A stretch of DNA of 64,000 bases from Cribrihabitans marinus. Its GTDB lineage: Bacteria > Pseudomonadota > Alphaproteobacteria > Rhodobacterales > Rhodobacteraceae. The position numbers were made by a program, and so were the translations under genes. Within the stretch, counting starts at the first letter, position 1. Each line of letters begins with the position of its first letter. Positions 9,127-20,205 of this stretch are shown piece after piece. Where the stretch lies: positions 248,001 to 312,000 of the forward strand of contig NZ_FNYD01000002.1 of the NCBI RefSeq assembly GCF_900109035.1, read 5' to 3'. Under the pieces are notes generated by a model, which was not told where the DNA came from, ran no database searches, and saw only the letters and a program-made list of their open reading frames with translations.

Positions 9127-9450
9127 GCGGGGAGTTTAGGGGAGGGGCGTGCCGGCGCAACGGGGTTCACGGATTTGTAGGATGGTGTCAGAGCCGCGCG
9201 ATGGTCAGACCGCGGGGTGGCGATCCGACGTCTGAGCGGCGCGCTTTGTGGCGGCCAGATCCGAAAAAGATACGAACGAGGCGCTGACGACCCCCGATCG
9301 CCAGCCCGGGGCCTGGCGATCGCGCGGCAGCGCGCAAAGCGCGCCCTGATTCCGCGTGGTAAGCAGTCGTGGGCTCCGGCGGTAGGTGCGAGCGATGACT
9401 TCCACTTCAATCTTCCAAAATGCGAATAAGTGCCCAATATGGGCTCAATT
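9127..9450. repeat. 324-bp non-coding stretch, possible dispersed intergenic repeat
   Basis: No credible gene is present. The stretch holds a perfect 10-bp inverted repeat (9295-9304 with 9313-9322, CGATCGCCAG / CTGGCGATCG) around an 8-nt loop, then a smaller CGCGC-AAA-GCGCG hairpin. Short open frames on the minus strand (for example 9205-9405) translate to a Pro/Arg-rich string that I recall seeing as a spurious hypothetical protein in many Rhodobacteraceae genomes. That would fit a dispersed repeat, but it is memory-based. Confidence 0.4.
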
Positions 9451-10026
9451 TCATTCGAAAGGATCGGAGCCTGTGGAAGAGCGAGAAAACGGATCAGAGC
9501 TAGATCTCACGGCATCGCGATAGGATTTCGTACATGCAACAACTTCTTTGAATGCTCTCCGTGAACCATTCAATTTGTAGAGCCCGAGATCAGCCCCTTC
9601 ATAAGTCCACCTCATTTTTGTCTCACGCATAAACTCTTGAACAAATCTACCTGCGTCATCGGAATCGGCCGGAACATACAATCTAAGCGCTCTAAAATCG
9701 TCATCGACACTCCCTGTCATCTCCAAATTCCAAGGCGATTCATTGCCAAATTTGGCGGTTACCTCGTACTCTTTTCCTTCTTCAATCGATCGCCAATCTT
9801 TATTCGCAATAAAGATCTCCAAATACAAATCTTCTCGTCCTGCTAAACCGATAAAGAACGAAAACCCTCCATCATAAGCTGCAAATGCAGAGCAGCCTTC
9901 TGAGCCAGAATAGAAAGAGATATCCCACCAACCGATTGTCTTCCAGTCAGTGATTTCCGCTTTTGCTTCTCCGGAAAGCACTATTGAAGCAAGCAAAAGT
10001 ACCGAAATTCGCGTTGTCAGCCACAT
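9451..10026 (-). CDS. AT-rich secreted protein of unknown function
   Basis: A 191-residue protein with a clear Sec signal peptide (MWLTTRISVLLLASIVLS, cleavage probably after AKA). The mature part is rich in aromatic residues (ITDWKTIGWWDISFYSG) and has two Cys; I do not recognise a domain. Its codon use stands out. The gene uses many A/T-ending codons (AAA, GAT, TCT, ATT), while its neighbours are strongly G/C-ending, and the nearby spacer is also AT-rich. This suggests recent horizontal acquisition between ygfZ's neighbourhood and parE. Function cannot be inferred from context. Confidence 0.65.
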   Translation of the reverse strand: MWLTTRISVLLLASIVLSGEAKAEITDWKTIGWWDISFYSGSEGCSAFAAYDGGFSFFIGLAGREDLYLEIFIANKDWRSIEEGKEYEVTAKFGNESPWNLEMTGSVDDDFRALRLYVPADSDDAGRFVQEFMRETKMRWTYEGADLGLYKLNGSRRAFKEVVACTKSYRDAVRSSSDPFSRSSTGSDPFE

Positions 10027-10088
10027 GGTGTTGTCGATAGTTGGTTATTCAATAATGAAGGCAAGTCTACCCACAGAAGTGCGAAAAA

Positions 10089-12047
<1,959 letters not shown>

Positions 12048-12194
12048 GATGGCTGCTCTGGTTTTTTGGCTTTTGGGGATTATGGCAGGTGCGGCTGGCT
12101 TGGGAAAGGGGGACTGTCGCCCCGGCCGCGAGGCCCGGGCCCCGGACCGGCCCGAGTGTTGATGCCGATCAAGGCGGGAAAACAGGGCTGCGAC

Positions 12195-12200
12195 TATAAT
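12195..12200 (+). promoter_or_regulatory. candidate -10 box of ppk2
   Basis: A perfect TATAAT lies 32 bp before the ppk2 start codon. No strong -35 hexamer is seen at 16-18 bp upstream, so this is only a candidate. Confidence 0.35.
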
Positions 12201-12231
12201 CTTTCGCAGGAATTGCCACAGGAGGACAGGC

Positions 12232-13182
12232 ATGGTGCAACCCGCTTCGAAGAATGCAGTCGAACTGGACGGTCAGGCCGCGCCGCCTGTTCAGGAACAG
12301 GCCGGGATGGCAAAGACCCCGGCAGAGCCGGGCGCGGATCGCGTGCGCCGTGCTTTTGAGACCGGCCGCTATCCCTATTCCCGCAAGATGGCGCGCCGGA
12401 GCTACGAGGCCGAGAAGGCCAGGCTTCAGGCGGAGCTTCTCAAGGTCCAGCATTGGGCGCAGGAGACAGGCGAACGCTTCGTCCTGCTGTTCGAGGGGCG
12501 CGACGCTGCCGGCAAGGGCGGCACGATCAAGCGGTTCATGGAGCATCTAAATCCCCGCAGCGCGCGGGTCGTGGCGCTGAACAAGCCGACCTGGGAAGAG
12601 AAGGGTCAGTGGTATTTCCAGCGCTATGTGCAGGAATTGCCCACCGTCGGCGAAATGGTGTTCTATGACCGGTCCTGGTACAACCGCGCCGGAGTCGAAC
12701 GGGTGATGGGGTTCTGCGAGCCGACCGAGTATCTGGAATTCATGCGCCAGGTGCCGGAATTGGAGCGGATGCTGGTGCGGTCGGGGATCCGGCTCTACAA
12801 ATACTGGTTCTCGGTGACGCGGACCGAGCAGTTGCGGCGGTTCCAAAGCCGCGAGACGGATCCTCTGAAACAGTGGAAGCTGTCGCCCATCGACAAGGCG
12901 TCCCTGGATATGTGGGACGACTATACCGAGGCCAAGGAGGCGATGTTCTTCTACTCCGACACCGCCGACGCGCCCTGGACGATCATCAAGTCGAACGACA
13001 AGAAGCGTGCGCGGCTGAACTGCATGCGGCATTTCCTGTCGTCGCTGGACTATCCGGACAAGGACGAGTCCGTGGTCGGGGAACCCGATCCGCTGATCGT
13101 CGGACAGGCGCATCACGTCATTCATAAGTCCGATCACATCCTGGGCACGGCACTGCACCCCGAACAGCGGATCAAGAGCTGA
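12232..13182 (+). CDS. ppk2: polyphosphate kinase 2
   Basis: A 316-residue PPK2-family phosphotransferase that moves phosphate between polyphosphate and nucleoside di- or monophosphates in the cytosol. Walker A is GRDAAGKGGTIK and the Walker B/lid region is FYDRSWYNRAGVERVMGF; ENL-like KQWKLSP and YTEAKEAMF elements follow. The length and single domain suit the class I (NDP-forming) group, but substrate preference is not certain. The first 45 residues are a variable tail. The start has a strong AGGAGGACAGGC site. The gene ends 3 bp from the convergent DUF2461 gene. Confidence 0.93.
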   Translation: MVQPASKNAVELDGQAAPPVQEQAGMAKTPAEPGADRVRRAFETGRYPYSRKMARRSYEAEKARLQAELLKVQHWAQETGERFVLLFEGRDAAGKGGTIKRFMEHLNPRSARVVALNKPTWEEKGQWYFQRYVQELPTVGEMVFYDRSWYNRAGVERVMGFCEPTEYLEFMRQVPELERMLVRSGIRLYKYWFSVTRTEQLRRFQSRETDPLKQWKLSPIDKASLDMWDDYTEAKEAMFFYSDTADAPWTIIKSNDKKRARLNCMRHFLSSLDYPDKDESVVGEPDPLIVGQAHHVIHKSDHILGTALHPEQRIKS

Positions 13183-13185
13183 GCC

Positions 13186-13827
13186 TCAGGCGACCTGTTG
13201 CAGCCGCTCGAAGAGCGGTTGCAGACTGGCGCGGGTGTCGCGCAGCGCCGTCAGCGGCGCATCGAATGACGTGTCCGGAAGATCCCGCCAGACGGCCAGG
13301 CCCTTGCGCCGCAGCAGGTCGGCCTGCGGGTGGTCCTTGGCATAGGGCGGCGCCACCCGCTTGAGTTCCGGCTCGCCGATGCGGAACCCCTCCGCGCGAT
13401 AGCCATCCAGCAGCTTCTGCACTTCGGCGCCGTATGGCCCGTCGACCGCGGCGCGCCAGTCGGCCAGCACCGGCTTGTCGAAACCCATGATGCCGCCACC
13501 GAGGCTCACATAATCGGGCGCGATTCCGAAGAACAGCGCGACCGGCTGGCGGGGGCTGCCGGGCAGGGTCCACAGCATGTGCAGATGCGTGTGATAGGGC
13601 GTCTTGTCCTTGGAGAACCGCACGTCGCGATGCGGGCGGAACAGCTTGGTCGTCGTGCCGGGGCCGATATCCTGCGCTACCTGGTCGAGAAGCAGGGTCG
13701 CGGGCGCCTTCAGTTGGGACTCGTAGCGCTGTTTCTGCGCGGTGAACCAGTCGCGGGCGTTGTTGTCCGCAAGTTCGGACAGAAAGGCGCGTGCCTCGGG
13801 GATCAGGCGGGCGAAGGGATCTGACAT
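13186..13827 (-). CDS. DUF2461 (TIGR02453) family protein
   Basis: A 213-residue protein of the DUF2461 family, whose biochemical role is unknown. Conserved elements are FLSELADNNARDWF near residue 15, the FRPHRDVRFSKDKTPYHTH segment in the first third, and YVSLGGGIMGFDKP. It looks soluble, with no signal peptide. I chose the ATG at 13827, which has AGGAGAG eight bases upstream, over a GTG two codons earlier. It is convergent with ppk2 and divergent from the MATE gene. Confidence 0.85.
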   Translation of the reverse strand: MSDPFARLIPEARAFLSELADNNARDWFTAQKQRYESQLKAPATLLLDQVAQDIGPGTTTKLFRPHRDVRFSKDKTPYHTHLHMLWTLPGSPRQPVALFFGIAPDYVSLGGGIMGFDKPVLADWRAAVDGPYGAEVQKLLDGYRAEGFRIGEPELKRVAPPYAKDHPQADLLRRKGLAVWRDLPDTSFDAPLTALRDTRASLQPLFERLQQVA

Positions 13828-13930
13828 GGGCACTCTCCTGTGAACCGCGCCATCCTAGCACAGGCCGGGCCCCGCTCGGGGGCAAGACTTGTTCTTGCGC
13901 CGATGCGGGCCCGACCCTATGGCTGCATCC

Positions 13931-15319
13931 ATGAGCGTCACGATGACATATGGCGGGCATACCCGCGCCATCGCCCTGCTGGGCCTGCCGCTGATCGGCG
14001 GGCATCTGGCGCAGTTCGCGATCGGCCTGACCGACACGGTGATGCTGGGCTGGTACGGGGTCGAGGCACTGGCTGCGGTGACGCTGGCGGGCAGCTATTT
14101 CTTCGTGCTGTTCCTGTTCGGCGCCGGGTTCGGCTGGGCGGTGATGCCAATGGTGGCCGCGGCGGCGGCGGAAGGCGACGAGACCAGCATCCGCCGGGCG
14201 ACCCGGATGGGCCTGTGGTTGTCGCTGCTCTATTCGGTGGTCACGATGCCGCTCTTGTGGTGGTCCTATCCGATCCTGCGCGCAATGGGGCAGGAAGTGC
14301 AGGTTGCCGAGATGGCCGCGACATATCTGCGGGTGGCCGGCTGGGGCCTGTTTCCGGCGCTGATCGTGATGGTGCTGAAATCCTACCTGGCGGCGCTGGA
14401 GCGGACGCAGATCATCCTGTGGATCACGGTGGCCGCGGCGGTGGTGAACGCGCTCACCAATTATGCACTGATCTTCGGCAACTGGGGCGCGCCGGAACTG
14501 GGCGTCATCGGTGCGGCCATCGCCTCAGTCGTGACCAACGGCGTGTCGATGGTCGCGGTGATGATCTATGCGGTGCAGGTGTTGCCCGAGCACAACCTGT
14601 TCCAGAACTTCTGGCGCCCCGACTGGGAGATGTTCGCCAGGGTGTTCCGGCTGGGCGTGCCGATCGGGCTGACGACCCTGTCCGAGATCAGCATGTTCGC
14701 CGCCTCGGCGGTGATGATGGGCTGGCTGGGCGAGGTGCCGCTGGCGGCGCATGGCATTGCGCTGCAACTGGCCTCGGCTACGTTCATGGTGCATCTGGGG
14801 CTGTCGAACGCGGCGACGATCCGCGCCGGAAACGCCTATGGCCGCCGCGACCGGGCGCATCTGGCGCGCGGCGGCGTCGTGGTCACGGCGATGTCGCTGG
14901 TGATGTCGGCGCTGACCATCGTGTTGTTCCTGACCTGGGCCGAGCCGCTGATCTCGCTCTTCATGGAGAATGACGACCCCCAGCGGCCGCAGATCCTGGC
15001 CATCGGGGTGGGCCTGCTGGCGATGGCGGCGCTGTTCCAGCTGGTCGACGGCGCTCAGGTCATCGCGCTGGGTCTTTTGCGCGGGGTGCAGGACACCAAC
15101 ATCCCGATGATCATGGCGGCGCTCAGCTATTGGGTGGTCGGCATCCCGGCATCCTACCTGCTGGGGTTCCACTACGGCTGGAACGGCATCGGGGTCTGGG
15201 CCGGGCTGGTCCTGGGCTTGGCCTGTGCCGCGGTGATGCTGATGATCCGGTTCTGGATGTCGGTCATCAATCGGGTCGGCGCCCCGGCCGTGCCCCGCCA
15301 CGGCGTCAGCCGCGGGTGA
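13931..15319 (+). CDS. MATE family efflux transporter
   Basis: A 462-residue polytopic inner-membrane protein of the MATE family, which exports cationic drugs or metabolites using a Na+ or H+ gradient. About twelve hydrophobic segments in two homologous halves are visible. The family elements LPLIGGHLAQFAIGLTDTVMLG in the first helix and VPIGLTTLSEISMF at the start of the second half are clear. The start is uncertain: ATGs at 13889, 13919 and 13931 are in frame and none has a strong ribosome-binding site. Its 3' end overlaps the convergent downstream gene by 14 bp. Confidence 0.9.
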   Translation: MSVTMTYGGHTRAIALLGLPLIGGHLAQFAIGLTDTVMLGWYGVEALAAVTLAGSYFFVLFLFGAGFGWAVMPMVAAAAAEGDETSIRRATRMGLWLSLLYSVVTMPLLWWSYPILRAMGQEVQVAEMAATYLRVAGWGLFPALIVMVLKSYLAALERTQIILWITVAAAVVNALTNYALIFGNWGAPELGVIGAAIASVVTNGVSMVAVMIYAVQVLPEHNLFQNFWRPDWEMFARVFRLGVPIGLTTLSEISMFAASAVMMGWLGEVPLAAHGIALQLASATFMVHLGLSNAATIRAGNAYGRRDRAHLARGGVVVTAMSLVMSALTIVLFLTWAEPLISLFMENDDPQRPQILAIGVGLLAMAALFQLVDGAQVIALGLLRGVQDTNIPMIMAALSYWVVGIPASYLLGFHYGWNGIGVWAGLVLGLACAAVMLMIRFWMSVINRVGAPAVPRHGVSRG

Positions 15320-15707
15320 GGCGGTCTGCCTTCTTTCGCACCAGCACCGAGCGCAGGTCGTGCATCGCCAGCAGCAGCGCGTCGGTGACCTGATCGAGCT
15401 GTTCGTCGGTCGCCCGTGACTGAGCCCATTGCGTCGTCAGGTTCAGGTGATCCACCGTGCGCAGGATGTCATCGATATCCCGCGCGGCCAGCACCGCCGC
15501 GCGCTGGGCCATCCAGGCCTCGATCTCGGCCAGGTCGCGGTCGCTCAGCTCGCGCTGGCCATGCGGCTTGATCTCGCCGTTGCGGATGTTGACGACCGCG
15601 ATCTGGTCCATCTCGATCCGGCGCTGGCGGTTCTCGGTGTCCACCCGGAACACGGCGGCGCCGTTTTCGCGGACCCGGAAATAGTAGTCTGGCAGCTCGG
15701 CGGCCAT
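15306..15707 (-). CDS. conserved small protein of unknown function
   Basis: A 133-residue soluble protein. The first half looks like a small beta domain (DYYFRVRENGAAVFRVDTENR...MDQIAVVNIRNGEIK). The second half is helical (LAEIEAWMAQRAAVLAARDIDDILRTVDHL). I do not know a named family. It lies 13 bp downstream of the aminotransferase gene on the same strand, so the two are probably one transcription unit. Its end overlaps the end of the MATE gene. Confidence 0.65.
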   Translation of the reverse strand: MAAELPDYYFRVRENGAAVFRVDTENRQRRIEMDQIAVVNIRNGEIKPHGQRELSDRDLAEIEAWMAQRAAVLAARDIDDILRTVDHLNLTTQWAQSRATDEQLDQVTDALLLAMHDLRSVLVRKKADRLTRG

Positions 15708-15719
15708 GTTTGTCCTTGT

Positions 15720-17405
<1,686 letters not shown>

Positions 17406-17409
<4 letters not shown>

Positions 17410-17666
17410 GCCCGGAGCGCAGGGCGGATCGCATCAAGCGGCTCCGGATGCGGTCGATGCGGCGCGGCATCAAGGAGATGGATCTGATCCTGTCGGCCTA
17501 TGCCGATGCCAACCTCGAGACCATGAACGAGGACGCGCTGGCGCGCTACGACTCGCTTCTGCACGAGAACGACCAGGATCTCTATCAATGGGTGACGGGG
17601 CAGGCGGATTGCCCTGCGCCCTACGCGGTGCTGATCCGGGACATCTCGCAAGTGTTTCAGAAATAG
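17406..17666 (+). CDS. sdhE: succinate dehydrogenase assembly factor (FAD flavinylation factor)
   Basis: An 86-residue SdhE/Sdh5 protein that helps covalent FAD attachment to SdhA (and FrdA). The RGxxE signature is in RRGIKEMDLIL near residues 18-28, followed by the helical DALARYDSLLHENDQDLYQWVTG typical of the family. The start is a GTG at 17406 overlapping the stop of the XRE gene, which signals translational coupling. Length matches the family (about 85-95 residues). Confidence 0.9.
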
Positions 17667-17743
17667 CGCATTTCTCCGCTTAACCGATTGTTCGCCTTTT
17701 CGCCCCACTGTGATCGGACGGGACGAGCGAGTCGGAGAGACGG

Positions 17744-18241
17744 ATGAGCATGGAAATGCAGATAGCCCCGGCCGGGGCCAAGGGGTTCATGTCCAGCTAC
17801 CTTGAATCGCTGGCGCTGGTGGAGCGTCTGCACCGGTTGCTTCTGGACGTGATCAAGGACGAGTTCGAGCGGCTCGGCGTGCTGGAGATCAACGCCGTGC
17901 AGGGATTGCTTTTGTTCAATATCGGCGACAACGAGGTGACGGCGGGCGAGTTGAAGAGCCGCGGCTACTACCAGGGCAGCAATGTCAGCTACAATCTGAA
18001 GAAGCTGGTCGAGATGGGGTTCATGCACCATCAGCGCTGCGAGATTGACCGCCGGTCGGTGCGGGTGCGCCTGACCCAGCGCGGTCGCGAGATCCGCGAC
18101 ATCGTGGCCGGCCTGTTCTCGCGCCATGCCGAAGGGCTGCAGACACGCGGCGTGCTGGAGCAGGCGGGGATCGAGGACATCACCAGTTCGCTGAAGCGGG
18201 TGGAACGCTACTGGACCGACCAGATCCGCTATATCTATTGA
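17744..18241 (+). CDS. MarR-type winged-helix regulator (LdtR-like)
   Basis: A 165-residue winged-helix protein. The DNA-binding part (EVTAGELKSRGYYQGSNVSYNLKKLVEMGF) has recognition helix GSNVSYNLKKL, with the wing in CEIDRRSVRVRLTQRGREI. The ends are helical, as in dimeric MarR proteins. The GYYQGSNVSYN stretch resembles LdtR-type regulators of alphaproteobacteria, some of which control L,D-transpeptidases; that link is inferred. The start has GGAGAGACGG upstream. It stands alone between sdhE and the convergent DUF1194 gene. Confidence 0.8.
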   Translation: MSMEMQIAPAGAKGFMSSYLESLALVERLHRLLLDVIKDEFERLGVLEINAVQGLLLFNIGDNEVTAGELKSRGYYQGSNVSYNLKKLVEMGFMHHQRCEIDRRSVRVRLTQRGREIRDIVAGLFSRHAEGLQTRGVLEQAGIEDITSSLKRVERYWTDQIRYIY

Positions 18242-18263
18242 GCCTTGGCCCGCAGATCGCGCC

Positions 18264-18995
18264 TCACGGGTGTCCCGGGCCGGCCGGCGGGCCGCCATGC
18301 GACACGACAAGACCCTGCAATTCCCGCTTCAGCTTGCGGATCATCGCGGCCTCGTAATCTTCGAACCCGAGTGCTGTCTCGACAAACGCGTCCGGACCCG
18401 TCAGCACCCAGGCCCTGTAATAGGCGCTGAGCCGGGCGATCCCCGCCTGTCGCCGGTCCGTGCCATGCGTGGGATCGGCGCCGATCACCAGCCCGTTCAC
18501 GGTAATCGGACGCGATGCCAGCCTCCTTTGAACCTCGCGCGGGTGCGGCCCGACATTGCGTTGACCATCGCCGGACAGATCCAGCGTCCGTTTCCAGCAA
18601 TCGTCCTGCGTCTCCAGCAGCGCGGCGCCGAATTCCATCGCCGTGCCGAGCGCCGTGCCGGGTGGCGCGGGCCGGCGCGCCGTGAACGTCAGGCGCGCGG
18701 CAAGCGTGTCCAGGCTGTTGGTGTCGGTGATCGCCTGCCAGTCCAGCAGCAGCCTTTGATAGGCCGGGCCGCTCCATTCGAACACGGCCAGCCGCACCGG
18801 GGCCTGCGGCATCGCCAGCAGCGCGGCGCGCACATCGGGATGGCGCAACGCTCCGGCAAGCCCGTCCAGCTGGAGCCGGTATTCGCGCGCATCGACCGAC
18901 CCGGACACGTCCAGCCCAAGCGCCAGCGCCTGACGGCATTGCGCCACCGCCGGATTTGCGGCCAGCGCCGCCAGCAGCACCAGCGCCCGGATCAT
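18264..18995 (-). CDS. secreted DUF1194 (VWA-like) protein, copy 1
   Basis: A 243-residue protein with a short signal peptide (MIRALVLLAALAANPAVAQ). A von Willebrand A-like domain follows, with metal-site motif DVSGSVD near residues 29-35 and the second element LDLSGDGQRNVG. This fits DUF1194, a periplasmic or secreted alphaproteobacterial family of unknown role. Its start overlaps the stop of copy 2 by 4 bp (ATGA), so the two are translationally coupled. The C terminus is Gly/Pro-rich. It is a diverged paralogue of the preceding gene. Confidence 0.85.
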   Translation of the reverse strand: MIRALVLLAALAANPAVAQCRQALALGLDVSGSVDAREYRLQLDGLAGALRHPDVRAALLAMPQAPVRLAVFEWSGPAYQRLLLDWQAITDTNSLDTLAARLTFTARRPAPPGTALGTAMEFGAALLETQDDCWKRTLDLSGDGQRNVGPHPREVQRRLASRPITVNGLVIGADPTHGTDRRQAGIARLSAYYRAWVLTGPDAFVETALGFEDYEAAMIRKLKRELQGLVVSHGGPPAGPGHP

Positions 18996-19711
18996 CCGCC
19001 GTCCGTCCCGGCGCGGGAAGGGGTCATGCCGATCACCGGTCCGGCCAGTTCCCGTTCCAGCTTGCGCCGCATGGCGCGCTCGTAATCCTCGAACCCCTGC
19101 GCGATCTCGAGAAAGGCGCCGGGGCCAAAGAGAACCTCGTCCTGGTAGAACTGGATCAGCCCGGTCTCGGCCTCGAAATCGCCGCCGTTGATGACCAGAC
19201 CGTTGACCACAACCCCCTCGAAGGGGAACGCCTTGTAGGCCGAGGCCGGGCGATACCCCTCGTTGTTCTCGCCGTCGCCGGCCATGTCGATCGTGCGGAA
19301 CAGGCAATCCGGTCCGCGCCGGAACAATTGCGAACCATAGGCCAGCGCGTGACCCAGCGCCGTGGGCGACTCGTTGGTCGAGCGCGTCGACCGGCCCACC
19401 CGTTCCGCGACCCCAAGCAGCGTCGCGCGGTCGGTGATCAGCGTCCAGTCGACCAGCAAAGCCTGGTTGAACCGGCCGCTCCATTCGTAGACGGCCAGGG
19501 CCACGGGTTGCGGGGCGGCGAAAAAGGCGGTCTGCACTTCGGGTGCCAACAGGGCCGAGGCCAGGCCGCCGCGTTGCAACGCATCCTCGGCGGCATCCAC
19601 CGAGCTTGACACATCCATCGCCAGCGCCAGCGCCAGGCGGCAGTTATCTGCCGCGGCGCCGCCGCCGACGCCGGCCGCCAGGGTGGCGGCCAGGATGGCG
19701 TGACGTGCCAC
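18992..19711 (-). CDS. secreted DUF1194 (VWA-like) protein, copy 2
   Basis: A 239-residue DUF1194 protein with signal peptide (ARHAILAATLAAGVGGGAAA, cleavage before DNC). The metal-site motif is DVSSSVDAAEDAL and the second element is IDMAGDGENNEGY; the C terminus FEDYERAMRRKLEREL parallels copy 1. The start is taken as the GTG at 19711, one base after the gloA stop codon, which gives a normal signal peptide. The frame stays open upstream inside gloA. Position after glyoxalase suggests co-expression, but a functional link is not evident. Confidence 0.82.
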   Translation of the reverse strand: MARHAILAATLAAGVGGGAAADNCRLALALAMDVSSSVDAAEDALQRGGLASALLAPEVQTAFFAAPQPVALAVYEWSGRFNQALLVDWTLITDRATLLGVAERVGRSTRSTNESPTALGHALAYGSQLFRRGPDCLFRTIDMAGDGENNEGYRPASAYKAFPFEGVVVNGLVINGGDFEAETGLIQFYQDEVLFGPGAFLEIAQGFEDYERAMRRKLERELAGPVIGMTPSRAGTDGG

Positions 19712-19712
19712 C

Positions 19713-20141
19713 CTACCAGTGGCCGGTGTTTTCCATGCTGGACCAGGGTTCGGCCGGCGCCAGCGCGTCGCCGTTCTGCAGCAGTTCGATCGAGATGTTG
19801 TCCGGCGAGCGCACGAAGGCCATGCGGCCGTCATGCGGCGGGCGGTTGATGGTCACGCCATTGTCCATCAGGTGCTGGCAGGTGGCATAGATGTCGTCCA
19901 CCCCATAGGCGAGATGCCCGAAATGCCGGCTGTCATCGGGCAGCGCATCGTCGCCATCCCAGTTATAGGTCAGCTCGATCGGTGTCTCCTCCTGCCCCGG
20001 GGGCGCCAGGAAGACCAGGGTGAACCGGCCCTTGTCGTTGTCGTAACGGCGCGTCTCGCGCAGCCCGAGCAGTTCGTAGAAGGCAATCGAGGTTTCCAGA
20101 TCCTTCACCCGGACCATCGTGTGCAGATATTTCAAACCCAT
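19713..20141 (-). CDS. gloA: lactoylglutathione lyase (glyoxalase I)
   Basis: A 142-residue glyoxalase I that isomerises the methylglyoxal-glutathione hemithioacetal to S-lactoylglutathione. It has the two-module vicinal-oxygen-chelate fold. The metal-ligand His in YLHTMVRVKDLETSIAFY, Glu in IELTYNWD, His in FGHLAYGVDDI and Glu in ISIELLQNG match the usual His-Glu-His-Glu set. The start has AAAAGGAGTGCCGCAC upstream. It is followed immediately by the DUF1194 pair. Confidence 0.95.
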   Translation of the reverse strand: MGLKYLHTMVRVKDLETSIAFYELLGLRETRRYDNDKGRFTLVFLAPPGQEETPIELTYNWDGDDALPDDSRHFGHLAYGVDDIYATCQHLMDNGVTINRPPHDGRMAFVRSPDNISIELLQNGDALAPAEPWSSMENTGHW

Positions 20142-20205
20142 GTGCGGCACTCCTTTTCCTTGCGCCCAGAGACTAACGCTTGGGGCGCCGAGGACCAGTG
20201 CCGGA

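Noticed and set aside
9217-9429. A 70-codon plus-strand gene in the 9.1-9.45 kb gap.
   Set aside because: No ribosome-binding site, biased composition, and overlap with strong inverted repeats; it reads as non-coding.
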